Assembly (NCBI GenBank): GCA_017558165.1
Contig: JAFYWE010000103.1
Coordinates: forward strand, 1 to 7,111
Source: Bacteroidaceae bacterium
GTDB lineage: Bacteria; Bacteroidota; Bacteroidia; Bacteroidales; Bacteroidaceae
Reading direction: 5' to 3'
DNA length: 7,111 nucleotides
Part shown: piece after piece, positions 1-6,181 of the stretch
Layout of the letters: every line of letters starts with the position of its first letter
Numbering within the stretch: position 1 is the stretch's first letter
The notes under the pieces: model-generated
The model's database searches: none
What the model saw: only the letters and a program-made list of their open reading frames with translations
What the model was told of the DNA's origin: nothing
Position numbers and translations under genes: made by a program

Positions 1-1
1 C

Positions 2-2491
2 TCAATCTATCTTGCCGAGCACAAACGCGAGAACCTGCTCAAGCGCGTGTCGGTATCGGTGGTTACAGGTATGCGCCCGTATATGGACCGCATGATAAGG
101 GAACTTGATGCGTTGCCCGCTGTCGGCTCGTCGGCCGATGCAGAGCGAAAACTGCAATATATATCGGAGCTTGCCGACAGGCTTGACGAGCTCAACGTAG
201 TGCTCGAGCGTTGGATAAAGATGCGCAAGGGTGACCTTAACCTGCAGGTCGAGAATTTCCCTGTAACGGATATCTTCGGTATTGTCGATAAGAGCCGTGC
301 GTTGCTCGAACGACGTGGCATAGAACTTGTAGTCAATAATGGAGCATCGGTGGTGAAGGCCGATAAGGCACTTACGCTGTTCATGGTGAACACGCTTGTG
401 GACAACGCGTCTAAATTCACTCCGCAGGGTGGTGTGGTAACCGTCGAGAGCATAGAGGGCGATGGCTATGTGGAGATTGCCGTCAGTGATACCGGTGTAG
501 GAATGTCGCAGGGTGACATCGAGCGCATATTGGGCGAGAAGGTATATGATGCATCGGAGATAGGCAAGGACAACACTCTTTTGCAAAAGGATAGGAAGGG
601 TGGCGGTTTCGGTCTCATGAACTGCAAGGGAATAATTGACAAGTACCGCAAGACCGATTCGCTCTTCTCGGTCTGCTCAATGGACATCAAGAGCACCAAG
701 GGCAAGGGCTCACGCTTCTCGTTCCGCCTGCCGAAGGGCGTTGTGCGTGCGGTGCTTGTGCTCATGATGCTGTTGCCCGGTTCGGCGTTTGCAGGCAGTG
801 ACCTGCTTGGCCGTGTTTCGGCATGTGCCGATTCTGTCTACTTCTGTAACGTGGAGGGCGAATACGTGCAGGCACTTGTACATGCGCAGAGTGCCGTGGA
901 ACTCCTGAACGGGTATTACAAGGAGAATGTGGGCGGTACCGACACACTGTCACTGCTGTCGGGCGCAACCAATGAACTCAAATGGTGGCGCGAGGCTCTC
1001 TTTGCCGATTCTCTTCTGGAGAGCGTCTATTACAATATACTTGATATACGCAATGAGGCTACTGTGGCTTCACTCGCATTGCAACGCTGGAGCGCATACA
1101 GGTTCAACAACTACATATACACCACGCTCTACCGCCTTGTTCACGAGGACAAGGGCATTGCCGACAGGTACGAGACCGCGGTCTCAAGGCTCAACTACCG
1201 TGTGGCTGCCATTGCGCTCCTGTTCTTTATGCTGGCGGTGATTCTGCTGTATAATATTGTCTCCTATGTGCGTCACTCGGTGATTGTGCGTAGCAATGAG
1301 CGTATGCTCCTGGATGTGAACCGCCGTCTGCTGCAGGTGGCGGCCGACAGGCGAAGGGCATCTGGTGGTCTGTTGCAGGCCATAGTGGATGAGGTCTACG
1401 GCTGTATGGGTGAGAGCATGCGCATGAGCAGTGTGGCGATGATGTTGCGTAAGGACGCGCATGGCGAGGCGGTGACCGCGCGTGCCGGCGAGGAGCAACT
1501 CTATGGTAACGACAACATCTTCATGTTGGGTGTCATTGACAGCGGTATGCAGTATACCTCGCCCGACAGATTGCGTCGTGTGCTTCCTCTTTACGTGGTA
1601 CTCTCGGGCGAGAGGTGTCTTATTGGTGCACTTGAGGTGGTGACTATGCGCCCGCTGGTCAATGACGAGATACTGAACATTGAACTGGTGGCAAACTATG
1701 CGGCATCGGTTGCATACCATGCATTTGTGAGAGTGGCCGACAGCTATATGGAGCTTGACGGAATGGAAGAGGAGACCGAGCGGCTGAGATATGAGGAGAA
1801 CCGGTTGCATGTGCAGAATATGGTACTCGACAACTGTCTCTCTGCGCTCAAGCACGAGACGGTCTACTATCCAAGCCGAATACGGGAGCTTGCCGGCCAG
1901 GCATTGCGTGGAGGTGAGGAGAGCAAGGCCATCCCTGCTATGGGTGAGCTTATGGAGTACTATGCTTCAATCTTCGGCATATTGAGCAACTGCGCAAGGC
2001 GTGAACTCGATGACAGGTGCTTTATGGTCTCAAAGGTCGGGCTCCAGACCCTGTTTGATAGCGCGGCGGCATATATGAAGCGCCGTGCCAAGAGACTCGG
2101 GCTCGATGTTGCGTTGTCGGTCGAGCCTACCACGGCTATGGTGGGCGTTGACAGCGATCTTGTGGAGTATCTTTTCGAGTCGCTCATTGATGCTGCGCTG
2201 AAGGTGGGCAAGGACGGTGCATTGAAATTGCGTGCCCTTGATGACGGCGGTGATGCCGTGAAGGTGGAACTCATTGATACGCGCCGAGAGGTGGCGAGCG
2301 ATGAGCTTGCCGATATGTTCATGCCTACATTCCGCAACCTGTCGCCCGACGGTACTCTCGTTGGAATGGAGTATCTTGTGGCAAAGGAGATTGTGAGGTT
2401 GCACGAGGATAACACTGGGCACCGCGGTAGCCGCATGGAGGCACGCTCCGACGTGGCGGGTACTGTGATACTGTTTACCCTCCCTAAATAA
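2..2491 (+). CDS. Tandem membrane sensor histidine kinase, DUF5113-like C-terminal half (5' partial)
   Basis: The frame is open from base 2, so the gene starts upstream; the GTG at 47 is only the first possible start inside the window. Of 829 visible residues, the first part is a DHp-like helical pair (second helix about residues 45-75) followed by an HATPase domain with all boxes: N-box Asn130 and Asn135 (NTLVDNASKF), DTGVGM (codons from 488), GGGFGLMN (from 599) and a GSRFSFRLP end. A hydrophobic segment ending PGSAFAG (about 740-796), a roughly 135-aa probably periplasmic helical region and a second membrane segment (1202-1270) follow. The cytoplasmic C-terminal half has a GAF-like region, an H-box-like LKHETVYYP (His codon 1853-1855) and a degenerate HATPase: SLIDAA replaces the N-box and DTRRE replaces DTGxG. 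It probably senses an envelope or metabolic cue and signals to the response regulator that starts 20 bp downstream. I recognise the architecture from Bacteroides kinases; the signal is unknown. Confidence 0.85.
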   Translation, partial: SIYLAEHKRENLLKRVSVSVVTGMRPYMDRMIRELDALPAVGSSADAERKLQYISELADRLDELNVVLERWIKMRKGDLNLQVENFPVTDIFGIVDKSRALLERRGIELVVNNGASVVKADKALTLFMVNTLVDNASKFTPQGGVVTVESIEGDGYVEIAVSDTGVGMSQGDIERILGEKVYDASEIGKDNTLLQKDRKGGGFGLMNCKGIIDKYRKTDSLFSVCSMDIKSTKGKGSRFSFRLPKGVVRAVLVLMMLLPGSAFAGSDLLGRVSACADSVYFCNVEGEYVQALVHAQSAVELLNGYYKENVGGTDTLSLLSGATNELKWWREALFADSLLESVYYNILDIRNEATVASLALQRWSAYRFNNYIYTTLYRLVHEDKGIADRYETAVSRLNYRVAAIALLFFMLAVILLYNIVSYVRHSVIVRSNERMLLDVNRRLLQVAADRRRASGGLLQAIVDEVYGCMGESMRMSSVAMMLRKDAHGEAVTARAGEEQLYGNDNIFMLGVIDSGMQYTSPDRLRRVLPLYVVLSGERCLIGALEVVTMRPLVNDEILNIELVANYAASVAYHAFVRVADSYMELDGMEEETERLRYEENRLHVQNMVLDNCLSALKHETVYYPSRIRELAGQALRGGEESKAIPAMGELMEYYASIFGILSNCARRELDDRCFMVSKVGLQTLFDSAAAYMKRRAKRLGLDVALSVEPTTAMVGVDSDLVEYLFESLIDAALKVGKDGALKLRALDDGGDAVKVELIDTRREVASDELADMFMPTFRNLSPDGTLVGMEYLVAKEIVRLHEDNTGHRGSRMEARSDVAGTVILFTLPK

Positions 2492-2511
2492 TGAAAAAAC
2501 GATAACGATAT

Positions 2512-3234
2512 ATGGAAAAGAAATTTACTGTAATAATAGTTGAGGATGCCAAACTGGAACTGAAGGGTACCGAGGAGATTTTCCGTACCGATGTGGCCGA
2601 GGCCGAGATTATCGGTGTGGCATCGAACGAGAGCGAGCTTGACACCTTGCTCGAGAAGGCCGTGCCCGACCTGCTGTTGCTTGACCTTGGTCTTGGTGGC
2701 TCTACCACGGTTGGTGTCGAGATATGCGCGAAGGTGAAGAAGGCGCACCCGCAGATGAAGGTGCTCATCTTTACCGGCGAGCTGCTCAATGAGAAGCTGT
2801 GGGTTGATGTTCTTGCTGCCGGTGCCGACGGCATTACATTGAAGACCGGTGAGCTGCTTACTAAATATGAGATACAGAATGTTATGGCGGGCAAGAAGAA
2901 TGTCTTCAACCAGCCTATTCTGGAGAAGATTGTCGAGCGCTTCAGGGAGTGCGTGATGCGTGACAATGCGCGCCAGAAATCACTCATTGAGTATGAGATT
3001 GACCGTTATGACGAGTGTTTCCTGCGCCACCTTGCGCTTGGATATACAAAGGAGATGATATCATCGCTCAAGAGCATGCCATTCGGCGTCAAGTCATTGG
3101 AGAAGCGTCAGGCCGACCTTATTACACGTCTCTTCCCCGAGGGTGAGCAGCGCGGTATCAACGTCACACGTCTGGTGGTGCGCGCCATTGAGCTCCATAT
3201 AATTGATGTAGAGAATCTTGAGGCCGATGAATGA
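2512..3234 (+). CDS. Response regulator with DUF5932-like output domain
   Basis: The 240-aa protein has an N-terminal receiver domain (about residues 5-125) with all the expected phosphotransfer residues: acidic pair Glu11-Asp12, phosphoacceptor Asp58 in LLLLDLGLGG, Thr88 in LIFTGE and Lys111 in GITLKTG. The C-terminal half (about 135-240) is not an ordinary OmpR or NarL domain. Residues 170-208 (FLRHLALGYTKEMI, then VKSLEKRQADLITRLF) loosely follow the LuxR helix-turn-helix pattern, so DNA binding is plausible but inferred. I recognise the family from Bacteroides two-component loci, where it follows the large tandem kinase as it does here. The ATG at 2512 is taken as the start because it aligns the receiver fold; there is no Shine-Dalgarno sequence ahead of it, which is normal in Bacteroidetes. 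The gene overlaps the next one by 8 bp, so the two are probably co-translated. Confidence 0.9.
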   Translation: MEKKFTVIIVEDAKLELKGTEEIFRTDVAEAEIIGVASNESELDTLLEKAVPDLLLLDLGLGGSTTVGVEICAKVKKAHPQMKVLIFTGELLNEKLWVDVLAAGADGITLKTGELLTKYEIQNVMAGKKNVFNQPILEKIVERFRECVMRDNARQKSLIEYEIDRYDECFLRHLALGYTKEMISSLKSMPFGVKSLEKRQADLITRLFPEGEQRGINVTRLVVRAIELHIIDVENLEADE

Positions 3235-3955
3235 CAAGAGGCTGGCATATTATCCTTTCCTTACATATTCGCTGCTGTTGCTGCTGGTATGGTTGGGATC
3301 GTGGCTCATTGGAGTGGTACAGCTGTTTGCGGGCGATGCCTTTGCCGTCAACTCCCTGATGAGTGGCGAGGGCGTGCGCTGGGCTCTGCTTGATGTCGCC
3401 GGTTCCATTGAGGCCGCGCCGTGGGGTAGTGCGTTCTTCCTGCTTCTGACTGCGGGGTTGCTTGGTGGTTCGGGCGTGTTACGCCTGTTCGGGAACCTCT
3501 TTACAAAATGGCGTATCAGCGGTAATGAACTGCGCTCGTTGCTCTTTGCCGGCGTGGCATTGTTGCTCTATCTTGTGGTGCTGTTCCTGTTTACAGTTGC
3601 GCCGTGGAATACGTTGCTTGGTGTTACGGGGGGTATCGGTAATTCGCCGTTGTCTCACGGGTGGCCGTTGTTGCTCTTTGTGGCGGTACTGATGGTGTCG
3701 CTAGTGTATGGGTTCATGTATGGAAACTACCGCACGATGGTCGATGTCGTGGGGTCGGCATCCTCATTAGTTAAAGGATACGTGCCTGCACTGCTTGCGA
3801 TGTTGCCGGCATCGGGTCTTGTGCCTTGCCTGCACTATACGGGAATGGATGTGATGATTGGCTTTGACGGCAACAGTGCGCCGGTAATAGAGACGGTTGT
3901 CTACATACTCCCTTTTATATATGTGGCTGTACTTCGCCTTTTGAGGAAAGGGTGA
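3227..3955 (+). CDS. Six-helix membrane protein resembling the AbgT N-terminus
   Basis: The 242-aa protein is strongly hydrophobic, with about six membrane segments near residues 8-30, 65-86, 102-125, 142-165, 180-200 and 214-236, and no signal peptide apart from the first helix. The stretch AVNSLMSGEGVRWAL followed by a Gly-rich helix (LLTAGLLGGSGVL) resembles the start of AbgT-family (p-aminobenzoyl-glutamate) transporters, which are about twice as long, so this may be a reduced or derived relative. Substrate unknown. I chose the ATG at 3227, which lies in the ATGAATGA overlap with the regulator's stop; a TTG at 3218 would add three residues. Being last in the kinase-regulator operon, it may be part of the sensed system, but that is inference. 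It ends 4 bp from the convergent yggS. Confidence 0.75.
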   Translation: MNDKRLAYYPFLTYSLLLLLVWLGSWLIGVVQLFAGDAFAVNSLMSGEGVRWALLDVAGSIEAAPWGSAFFLLLTAGLLGGSGVLRLFGNLFTKWRISGNELRSLLFAGVALLLYLVVLFLFTVAPWNTLLGVTGGIGNSPLSHGWPLLLFVAVLMVSLVYGFMYGNYRTMVDVVGSASSLVKGYVPALLAMLPASGLVPCLHYTGMDVMIGFDGNSAPVIETVVYILPFIYVAVLRLLRKG

Positions 3956-3957
3956 AG
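3932..3957. terminator. Weak hairpin at the convergent gene ends
   Basis: CTTC (3932-3935) can pair with GAAG (3954-3957) and CCTTT (3937-3941) with AAAGG (3947-3951), with a small internal loop and a 5-nt apex. It covers the stop codon of the membrane protein gene and lies next to the yggS stop, the only place a terminator for either operon could sit at this junction. No clear T-tract follows on either strand, so termination activity is doubtful. Confidence 0.25.
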
Positions 3958-3959
3958 GG

Positions 3960-4631
3960 TTACTCAACGAAGATGCTTGAGCCGATGCGTATGTGAGTGC
4001 TACCGTGCTTGATGGCTATTTGATGGTCGTCGCTCATGCCGGCTGAAATGATCGAGAAATTATCGTTGTCCGCGAAAAAGCGCTCTTTCATCTCGTCAAA
4101 AAGTCTCTTGACTGCGGCGAACTCATTCTCAATCTGCTGTTCGTTGTCGGTGTTGCTGGCCATGCACATGACGCCACGAATCTCGACATTCTCAAGCTCA
4201 CGCCATATGCCCTCCTCGAGCATTGCCATGCATTCTGCCGGCAGGAATCCGAACTTTGTCTCTTCCTGTGCTATGTGAATCTGTAAAAGGCAGGGAATCC
4301 TGCGGTTCACCTTTGCGCCCTGCTTGTTGACCTCCTGCAACAGGCGCAGGCTGTCGATGCTGTGTATAAGGTGCACGAACGGCGCAATGTATTTGATCTT
4401 GTTGCTCTGCAGGTGGCCTATGAAATGCCAGTTGATGTCCTTCGGCAACTGTTGCTGCTTGGCTACAAGGTCCTGTGCCTTGCTCTCGCCAAAGTCGCGC
4501 TGTCCGGCAGAGTATGCGGCCTCAATCGCTTCGGCCGGGTGATATTTGGATACGGCGATAAGTGTTACCCCCGTCGGGAGGGTAGCACGTATCGCCTCTA
4601 TTCTTTCTCCTATGTAGCTGTTATGCCTCAT
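3960..4631 (-). CDS. yggS: YggS/PLPBP family pyridoxal phosphate homeostasis protein
   Basis: The 223-aa protein is a full-length single-domain member of the YggS (PLPBP/PROSC) family, cytosolic proteins that bind pyridoxal 5'-phosphate on an alanine-racemase-like barrel and buffer the free cofactor without known enzyme activity. Visible signatures are the PLP-lysine motif VTLIAVSKYHP (Lys29), WHFIGHLQSNK, the IHSIDS segment, an RGVMCM strand, and the phosphate-binding C-terminal motifs GMSDDHQIAI and STHIRIGSSIF. The length is typical for Bacteroidales homologues, so it looks intact. The ATG at 4629-4631 lies inside the end of the upstream DUF4494 gene (11-bp overlap, ATGAGGCATAA on the minus strand), implying translational coupling. 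Its stop is 4 bp from the end of the convergent membrane protein gene. Confidence 0.95.
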   Translation of the reverse strand: MRHNSYIGERIEAIRATLPTGVTLIAVSKYHPAEAIEAAYSAGQRDFGESKAQDLVAKQQQLPKDINWHFIGHLQSNKIKYIAPFVHLIHSIDSLRLLQEVNKQGAKVNRRIPCLLQIHIAQEETKFGFLPAECMAMLEEGIWRELENVEIRGVMCMASNTDNEQQIENEFAAVKRLFDEMKERFFADNDNFSIISAGMSDDHQIAIKHGSTHIRIGSSIFVE

Positions 4632-5058
4632 AACGGAATATGTCCACGATAGGGCTCTCGTTTACCGATGCGAGGGTGTAGTCCATGATTGAGTCCTCCA
4701 TGTGCTTGTTGAGGTTCTTCACGGCGCTTGTCACGTCCTCAGCCTTAACAAGGATTACTACCGATGACTTCTTCTCCTTTGCCGATACCTCGTCAATGGT
4801 TACCATCGTGATCTTGCACTTGTACCACTTGTCGGCAGTCTCGCTCATGCTGTCAACAAGCTCATTGTACTTTGTACGCTCCATCTTGTTGATGTTGAAC
4901 TCGCCAGTAACCTGTGGCTGCAGTTCCTGTGTAAGGCGCTTCTCAATCTCGGTGAAAGTGAAGCCCTGTACCAGATATACCTCGTTTACCTTTGTGTTGA
5001 GTCCCTTCTCTCCTGGGCGCTCATATGTGACTTTGCATTCAAACCAGCTCTGTACCAT
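4621..5058 (-). CDS. DUF4494 domain protein
   Basis: The 145-aa soluble protein begins MVQSWFECKVTYERPGEKGLN and contains KVNEVYLVQGFTFTEIEKRL, a central WYKCKITMVTIDE strand and VVILVKAEDVTSAVKNL. I recognise this as the DUF4494 family, a small conserved Bacteroidetes protein of unknown function. The two W/F-x-C-K strands (WFECKV and WYKCKI) suggest an internal duplication of an alpha/beta unit. There is no signal peptide or membrane segment. It is the first gene of a two-gene operon with yggS, overlapping it by 11 bp. That pairing hints at a housekeeping role, but no function can be assigned. The start at 5058 is supported by a promoter about 50 bp upstream. Confidence 0.85.
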   Translation of the reverse strand: MVQSWFECKVTYERPGEKGLNTKVNEVYLVQGFTFTEIEKRLTQELQPQVTGEFNINKMERTKYNELVDSMSETADKWYKCKITMVTIDEVSAKEKKSSVVILVKAEDVTSAVKNLNKHMEDSIMDYTLASVNESPIVDIFRYEA

Positions 5059-5108
5059 ATATGTCTGTTGTTTCTGTTTATAATTATGTTCTGTAAATGT
5101 AGTGCCCG

Positions 5109-5116
5109 CAAAGTTA
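5109..5116 (-). promoter_or_regulatory. Bacteroidetes-type promoter for DUF4494-yggS
   Basis: On the minus strand the sequence reads TAACTTTG, a perfect match to the Bacteroidetes -7 consensus TAnnTTTG, followed by a GC-rich stretch. Transcription would start near 5103 and leave a leader of about 45 nt before the ATG at 5058. No TTTG is seen at the expected -33 position, so only one of the two elements is present. Confidence 0.55.
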
Positions 5117-5205
5117 GTAAATAAAAAGTGTTGTCCACGCTTTGTGATGACATTTTTTTGAGAGTGGAATAGGCTGATTTATATCTTGAGGAAAAACTGA
5201 TGCAA

Positions 5206-5232
5206 GGAGGAATTGGCTTCGCTTTGCTCGCC
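5206..5232 (-). repeat. Intergenic repeat, copy 1 (truncated)
   Basis: 27 bp starting GGAGGAATTGGCTTCGC and ending GCTCGCC on the plus strand are identical to the first 27 bp of the full copy at 5321-5381; similarity then stops. The strand is given as minus because the hairpins beside the full copies pair at least as well in minus-strand RNA. Confidence 0.8.
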
Positions 5233-5320
5233 ATCTCTGTTTGAGGTGAAAGTGAAATGTGAAAGCGGAAAACTGGATTTGTTGTGTGTCTTGCTGTCTA
5301 CGGATAGTGTTTGTCTCAAA

Positions 5321-5381
5321 GGAGGAATTGGCTTCGCTTTGCTCGCCCATCCCTGGTTGGGGCTCCTTGGCAAGAAATCAG
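5321..5381 (-). repeat. Intergenic repeat, copy 2 (full, 61 bp)
   Basis: This 61-bp unit is matched at 60 of 61 positions by copy 3 (5442-5502), with a single T/C difference in the GCTTCGCTT part. It contains self-complementary pieces (GGAG near its start against CTCC; CCC against GGG around TGGTT) and ends inside the left arm of the hairpin at 5376-5410. It has no coding sense. It is probably one member of a multi-copy intergenic family, to be confirmed genome-wide. Confidence 0.85.
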
Positions 5382-5410
5382 CAAACACCTGGCAGTGTTT
5401 GTGACTGATT
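5376..5410. repeat. Bulged hairpin next to repeat copy 2
   Basis: AATCAG (5376-5381) and CAAACAC (5382-5388) pair with GTGTTTG (5395-5401) and CTGATT (5405-5410), leaving a 6-nt loop and a 3-nt bulge (TGA). That is 13 base pairs, equally good on both strands. A short T-rich stretch follows on the plus strand. It may be part of the repeat element or a weak terminator. Confidence 0.7.
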
Positions 5411-5441
5411 CTGTTTTATACTTCGTCGGTCTTTCTTTTCG

Positions 5442-5502
5442 GGAGGAATTGGCTTCGCTTCGCTCGCCCATCCCTGGTTGGGGCTCCTTGGCAAGAAATC
5501 AG
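5442..5502 (-). repeat. Intergenic repeat, copy 3 (full, 61 bp)
   Basis: 60 of 61 bases match copy 2. The copies start 115 and 121 bp apart (5206, 5321, 5442), so they form a loose, nearly regular series with unrelated spacer sequence. Copy 3, like copy 2, runs into a hairpin (5503-5521). Confidence 0.85.
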
Positions 5503-5521
5503 TAACCACCTTCGGCGGTTA
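5503..5521 (-). repeat. Hairpin next to repeat copy 3
   Basis: TAACCxCC and GGxGGTTA pair around a 3-nt apex. On the plus strand position 5508/5516 is an A.C mismatch, but in minus-strand RNA it becomes a G.U pair and the stem is continuous. This points to function in leftward transcripts. Confidence 0.6.
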
Positions 5522-5588
5522 TCCTTATTTTGTTTTACTTGTATACTGGTAAACGAGTTTCCCGTATCCCTGTAAAACAAAATAAGGA
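5522..5588. repeat. Long inverted repeat, 17-bp perfect arms
   Basis: TCCTTATTTTGTTTTAC (5522-5538) is perfectly complementary to GTAAAACAAAATAAGGA (5572-5588). The 33-nt interior can extend the hairpin (ATAC with GTAT, GG with CC, AAA with TTT around CGAG). Its right arm shares bases 5581-5588 with the left arm of the terminator hairpin at 5581-5610, so the two cannot form at once. Confidence 0.8.
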
Positions 5589-5610
5589 ACAACTTTCGTT
5601 GTTCCTTATT
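5581..5610 (-). terminator. Rho-independent terminator (leftward)
   Basis: A 13-bp perfect stem (AATAAGGAACAAC with GTTGTTCCTTATT) closes a 4-nt loop that reads GAAA, a stable GNRA tetraloop, in the minus-strand transcript. There it is followed by TTATTTTGTTTTA, a good U-tract. It lies 4 nt after the tRNA-Ser-like 3' end (5615-5631) on the minus strand, so it was probably the terminator of that tRNA gene. It could now stop leftward transcripts coming from the repressor gene. The plus-strand version (TTTC loop, short T-tract) is weaker. Confidence 0.8.
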
Positions 5611-5614
5611 TCTT

Positions 5615-5631
5615 GCGGAGAGGGAGGGATT
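5615..5631 (-). other. Putative attachment site: tRNA-Ser 3'-end remnant
   Basis: On the minus strand the sequence is AATCCCTCCCTCTCCGC. It reads as the end of a T-loop (AAT), a T-stem 3' strand (CCCTC), a 7-nt acceptor 3' strand (CCTCTCC), and the discriminator G typical of tRNA-Ser, followed by C. The rest of the tRNA is absent upstream, while a strong terminator follows 4 nt downstream. This is the pattern expected at the distal end of an element that integrated into the 3' end of a tRNA gene. The tRNA match is from knowledge of tRNA layout, not a search; chance similarity of a purine-rich stretch remains possible. Confidence 0.5.
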
Positions 5632-5748
5632 TTCTTGTAATTTTTCTCTTTTCATTTTGAAAGGCAACTCCCTGTAATTCAATGCTGTATAAAAAGCGAC
5701 CATTGCACTTTTCGTCACGCTATGTCCGTATCTTGTCCGCGATAAGTG

Positions 5749-6117
5749 TTATTTTTTCTCTTCTAACTGTTTTATTAGCATTGCGTTTACAGACTCGAGG
5801 AGTGCAATCCTCTTGTCTTTTTCCTCTATCAATGCCTGTAAATTCGCTGTTTTCTCTTCCAGTGCGCCTACTGTCAGGCAAGCAACATTGTTGCTGTTTC
5901 CCACAACGCTTATGTGTGGAGGTTTGTTCCTTATAAAGAAGGTGTCCATAGATACTCCGAAAAAATCCGCCACTTGTTCAAGGCGACTTGCTTTTACATC
6001 TCTATCTACCAACGGGCGCAAGCCTCCATCGCCGTCAAGCCCGAGTGCTTCTAAAAGGTCTTTAGCACGCAAGTTACGCTCCTTCAGCAGTGCTTTAATG
6101 ATTTCGCCATTATACAT
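5749..6117 (-). CDS. XRE-like repressor with C-terminal coiled coil
   Basis: The 122-aa protein starts MYNGEIIKALLKERNL. Residues 4-27 look like the first helices of a Cro/CI-type fold, and DRDVKASRLEQVADFFGVSMDTFF (39-61) has the usual last helix of XRE domains. The HTH core between them is divergent. A short strand region (HISVVGNSNNV, 68-78) leads to a charged coiled coil (about 85-122), probably for oligomerisation. I recognise the layout from small regulators in Bacteroides mobile elements. It is divergent from the genes at 6248 and 6432, with CCGTCA sites between; one half-site (6121-6126) lies immediately before its ATG, which suggests autoregulation. It likely represses the rightward operon. 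The function is inferred from fold and position. Confidence 0.7.
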   Translation of the reverse strand: MYNGEIIKALLKERNLRAKDLLEALGLDGDGGLRPLVDRDVKASRLEQVADFFGVSMDTFFIRNKPPHISVVGNSNNVACLTVGALEEKTANLQALIEEKDKRIALLESVNAMLIKQLEEKK

Positions 6118-6120
6118 ATT

Positions 6121-6168
6121 CCGTCAAATTAAGAATAATTAACAAATTAAATCCGTCAAAAATGACGG
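6121..6168. promoter_or_regulatory. Candidate operator cluster CCGTCA / TGACGG
   Basis: A perfect dyad, CCGTCA-AAAA-TGACGG, lies at 6153-6168, and another CCGTCAAA half-site at 6121-6128. The two CCGTCA copies are 32 bp apart, about three helical turns, so one protein could bind both on the same DNA face. The dyad ends 18 bp before the -7 element of the rightward promoter and the half-site abuts the repressor start, suiting a single repressor that controls both directions. Confidence 0.55.
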
Positions 6169-6181
6169 GGATAATATTTTT

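Noticed and set aside
2..586. Minus-strand 194-aa ORF opposite the kinase
   Set aside because: The plus frame here encodes a clear HATPase domain; the opposite frame is a shadow.
2491..2505. Four-codon ORF MKKR in a TAATG overlap with the kinase stop
   Set aside because: Too short to support; the regulator starts at 2512 in a different context without a Shine-Dalgarno.
4986..5404. Several short ORFs on both strands over repeat copies 1 and 2
   Set aside because: Their sequences are translations of the 61-bp repeat; the similar phrases in several frames come from repeat identity, not protein homology.
5206..5502. CRISPR array
   Set aside because: Only three copies, the units are longer (61 bp) than the usual CRISPR repeats, one is truncated, spacing is about 54-88 bp, and no cas gene is nearby.
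5416..5718. Minus-strand 100-aa ORF crossing the repeats and the att remnant
   Set aside because: It runs through repeat copy 3, two hairpins, the terminator and the tRNA-like end, has no family resemblance, and has composition unlike real proteins.
5723..5739. TGTCCG direct repeat, 11-bp period, near the att remnant, as integrase arm sites
   Set aside because: Only two 6-bp copies are present and no integrase is visible to relate them to; chance is likely.
5682..6142. Plus-strand ORFs opposite the repressor gene
   Set aside because: They are antisense shadows of the XRE-like coding sequence and have no recognisable domain.
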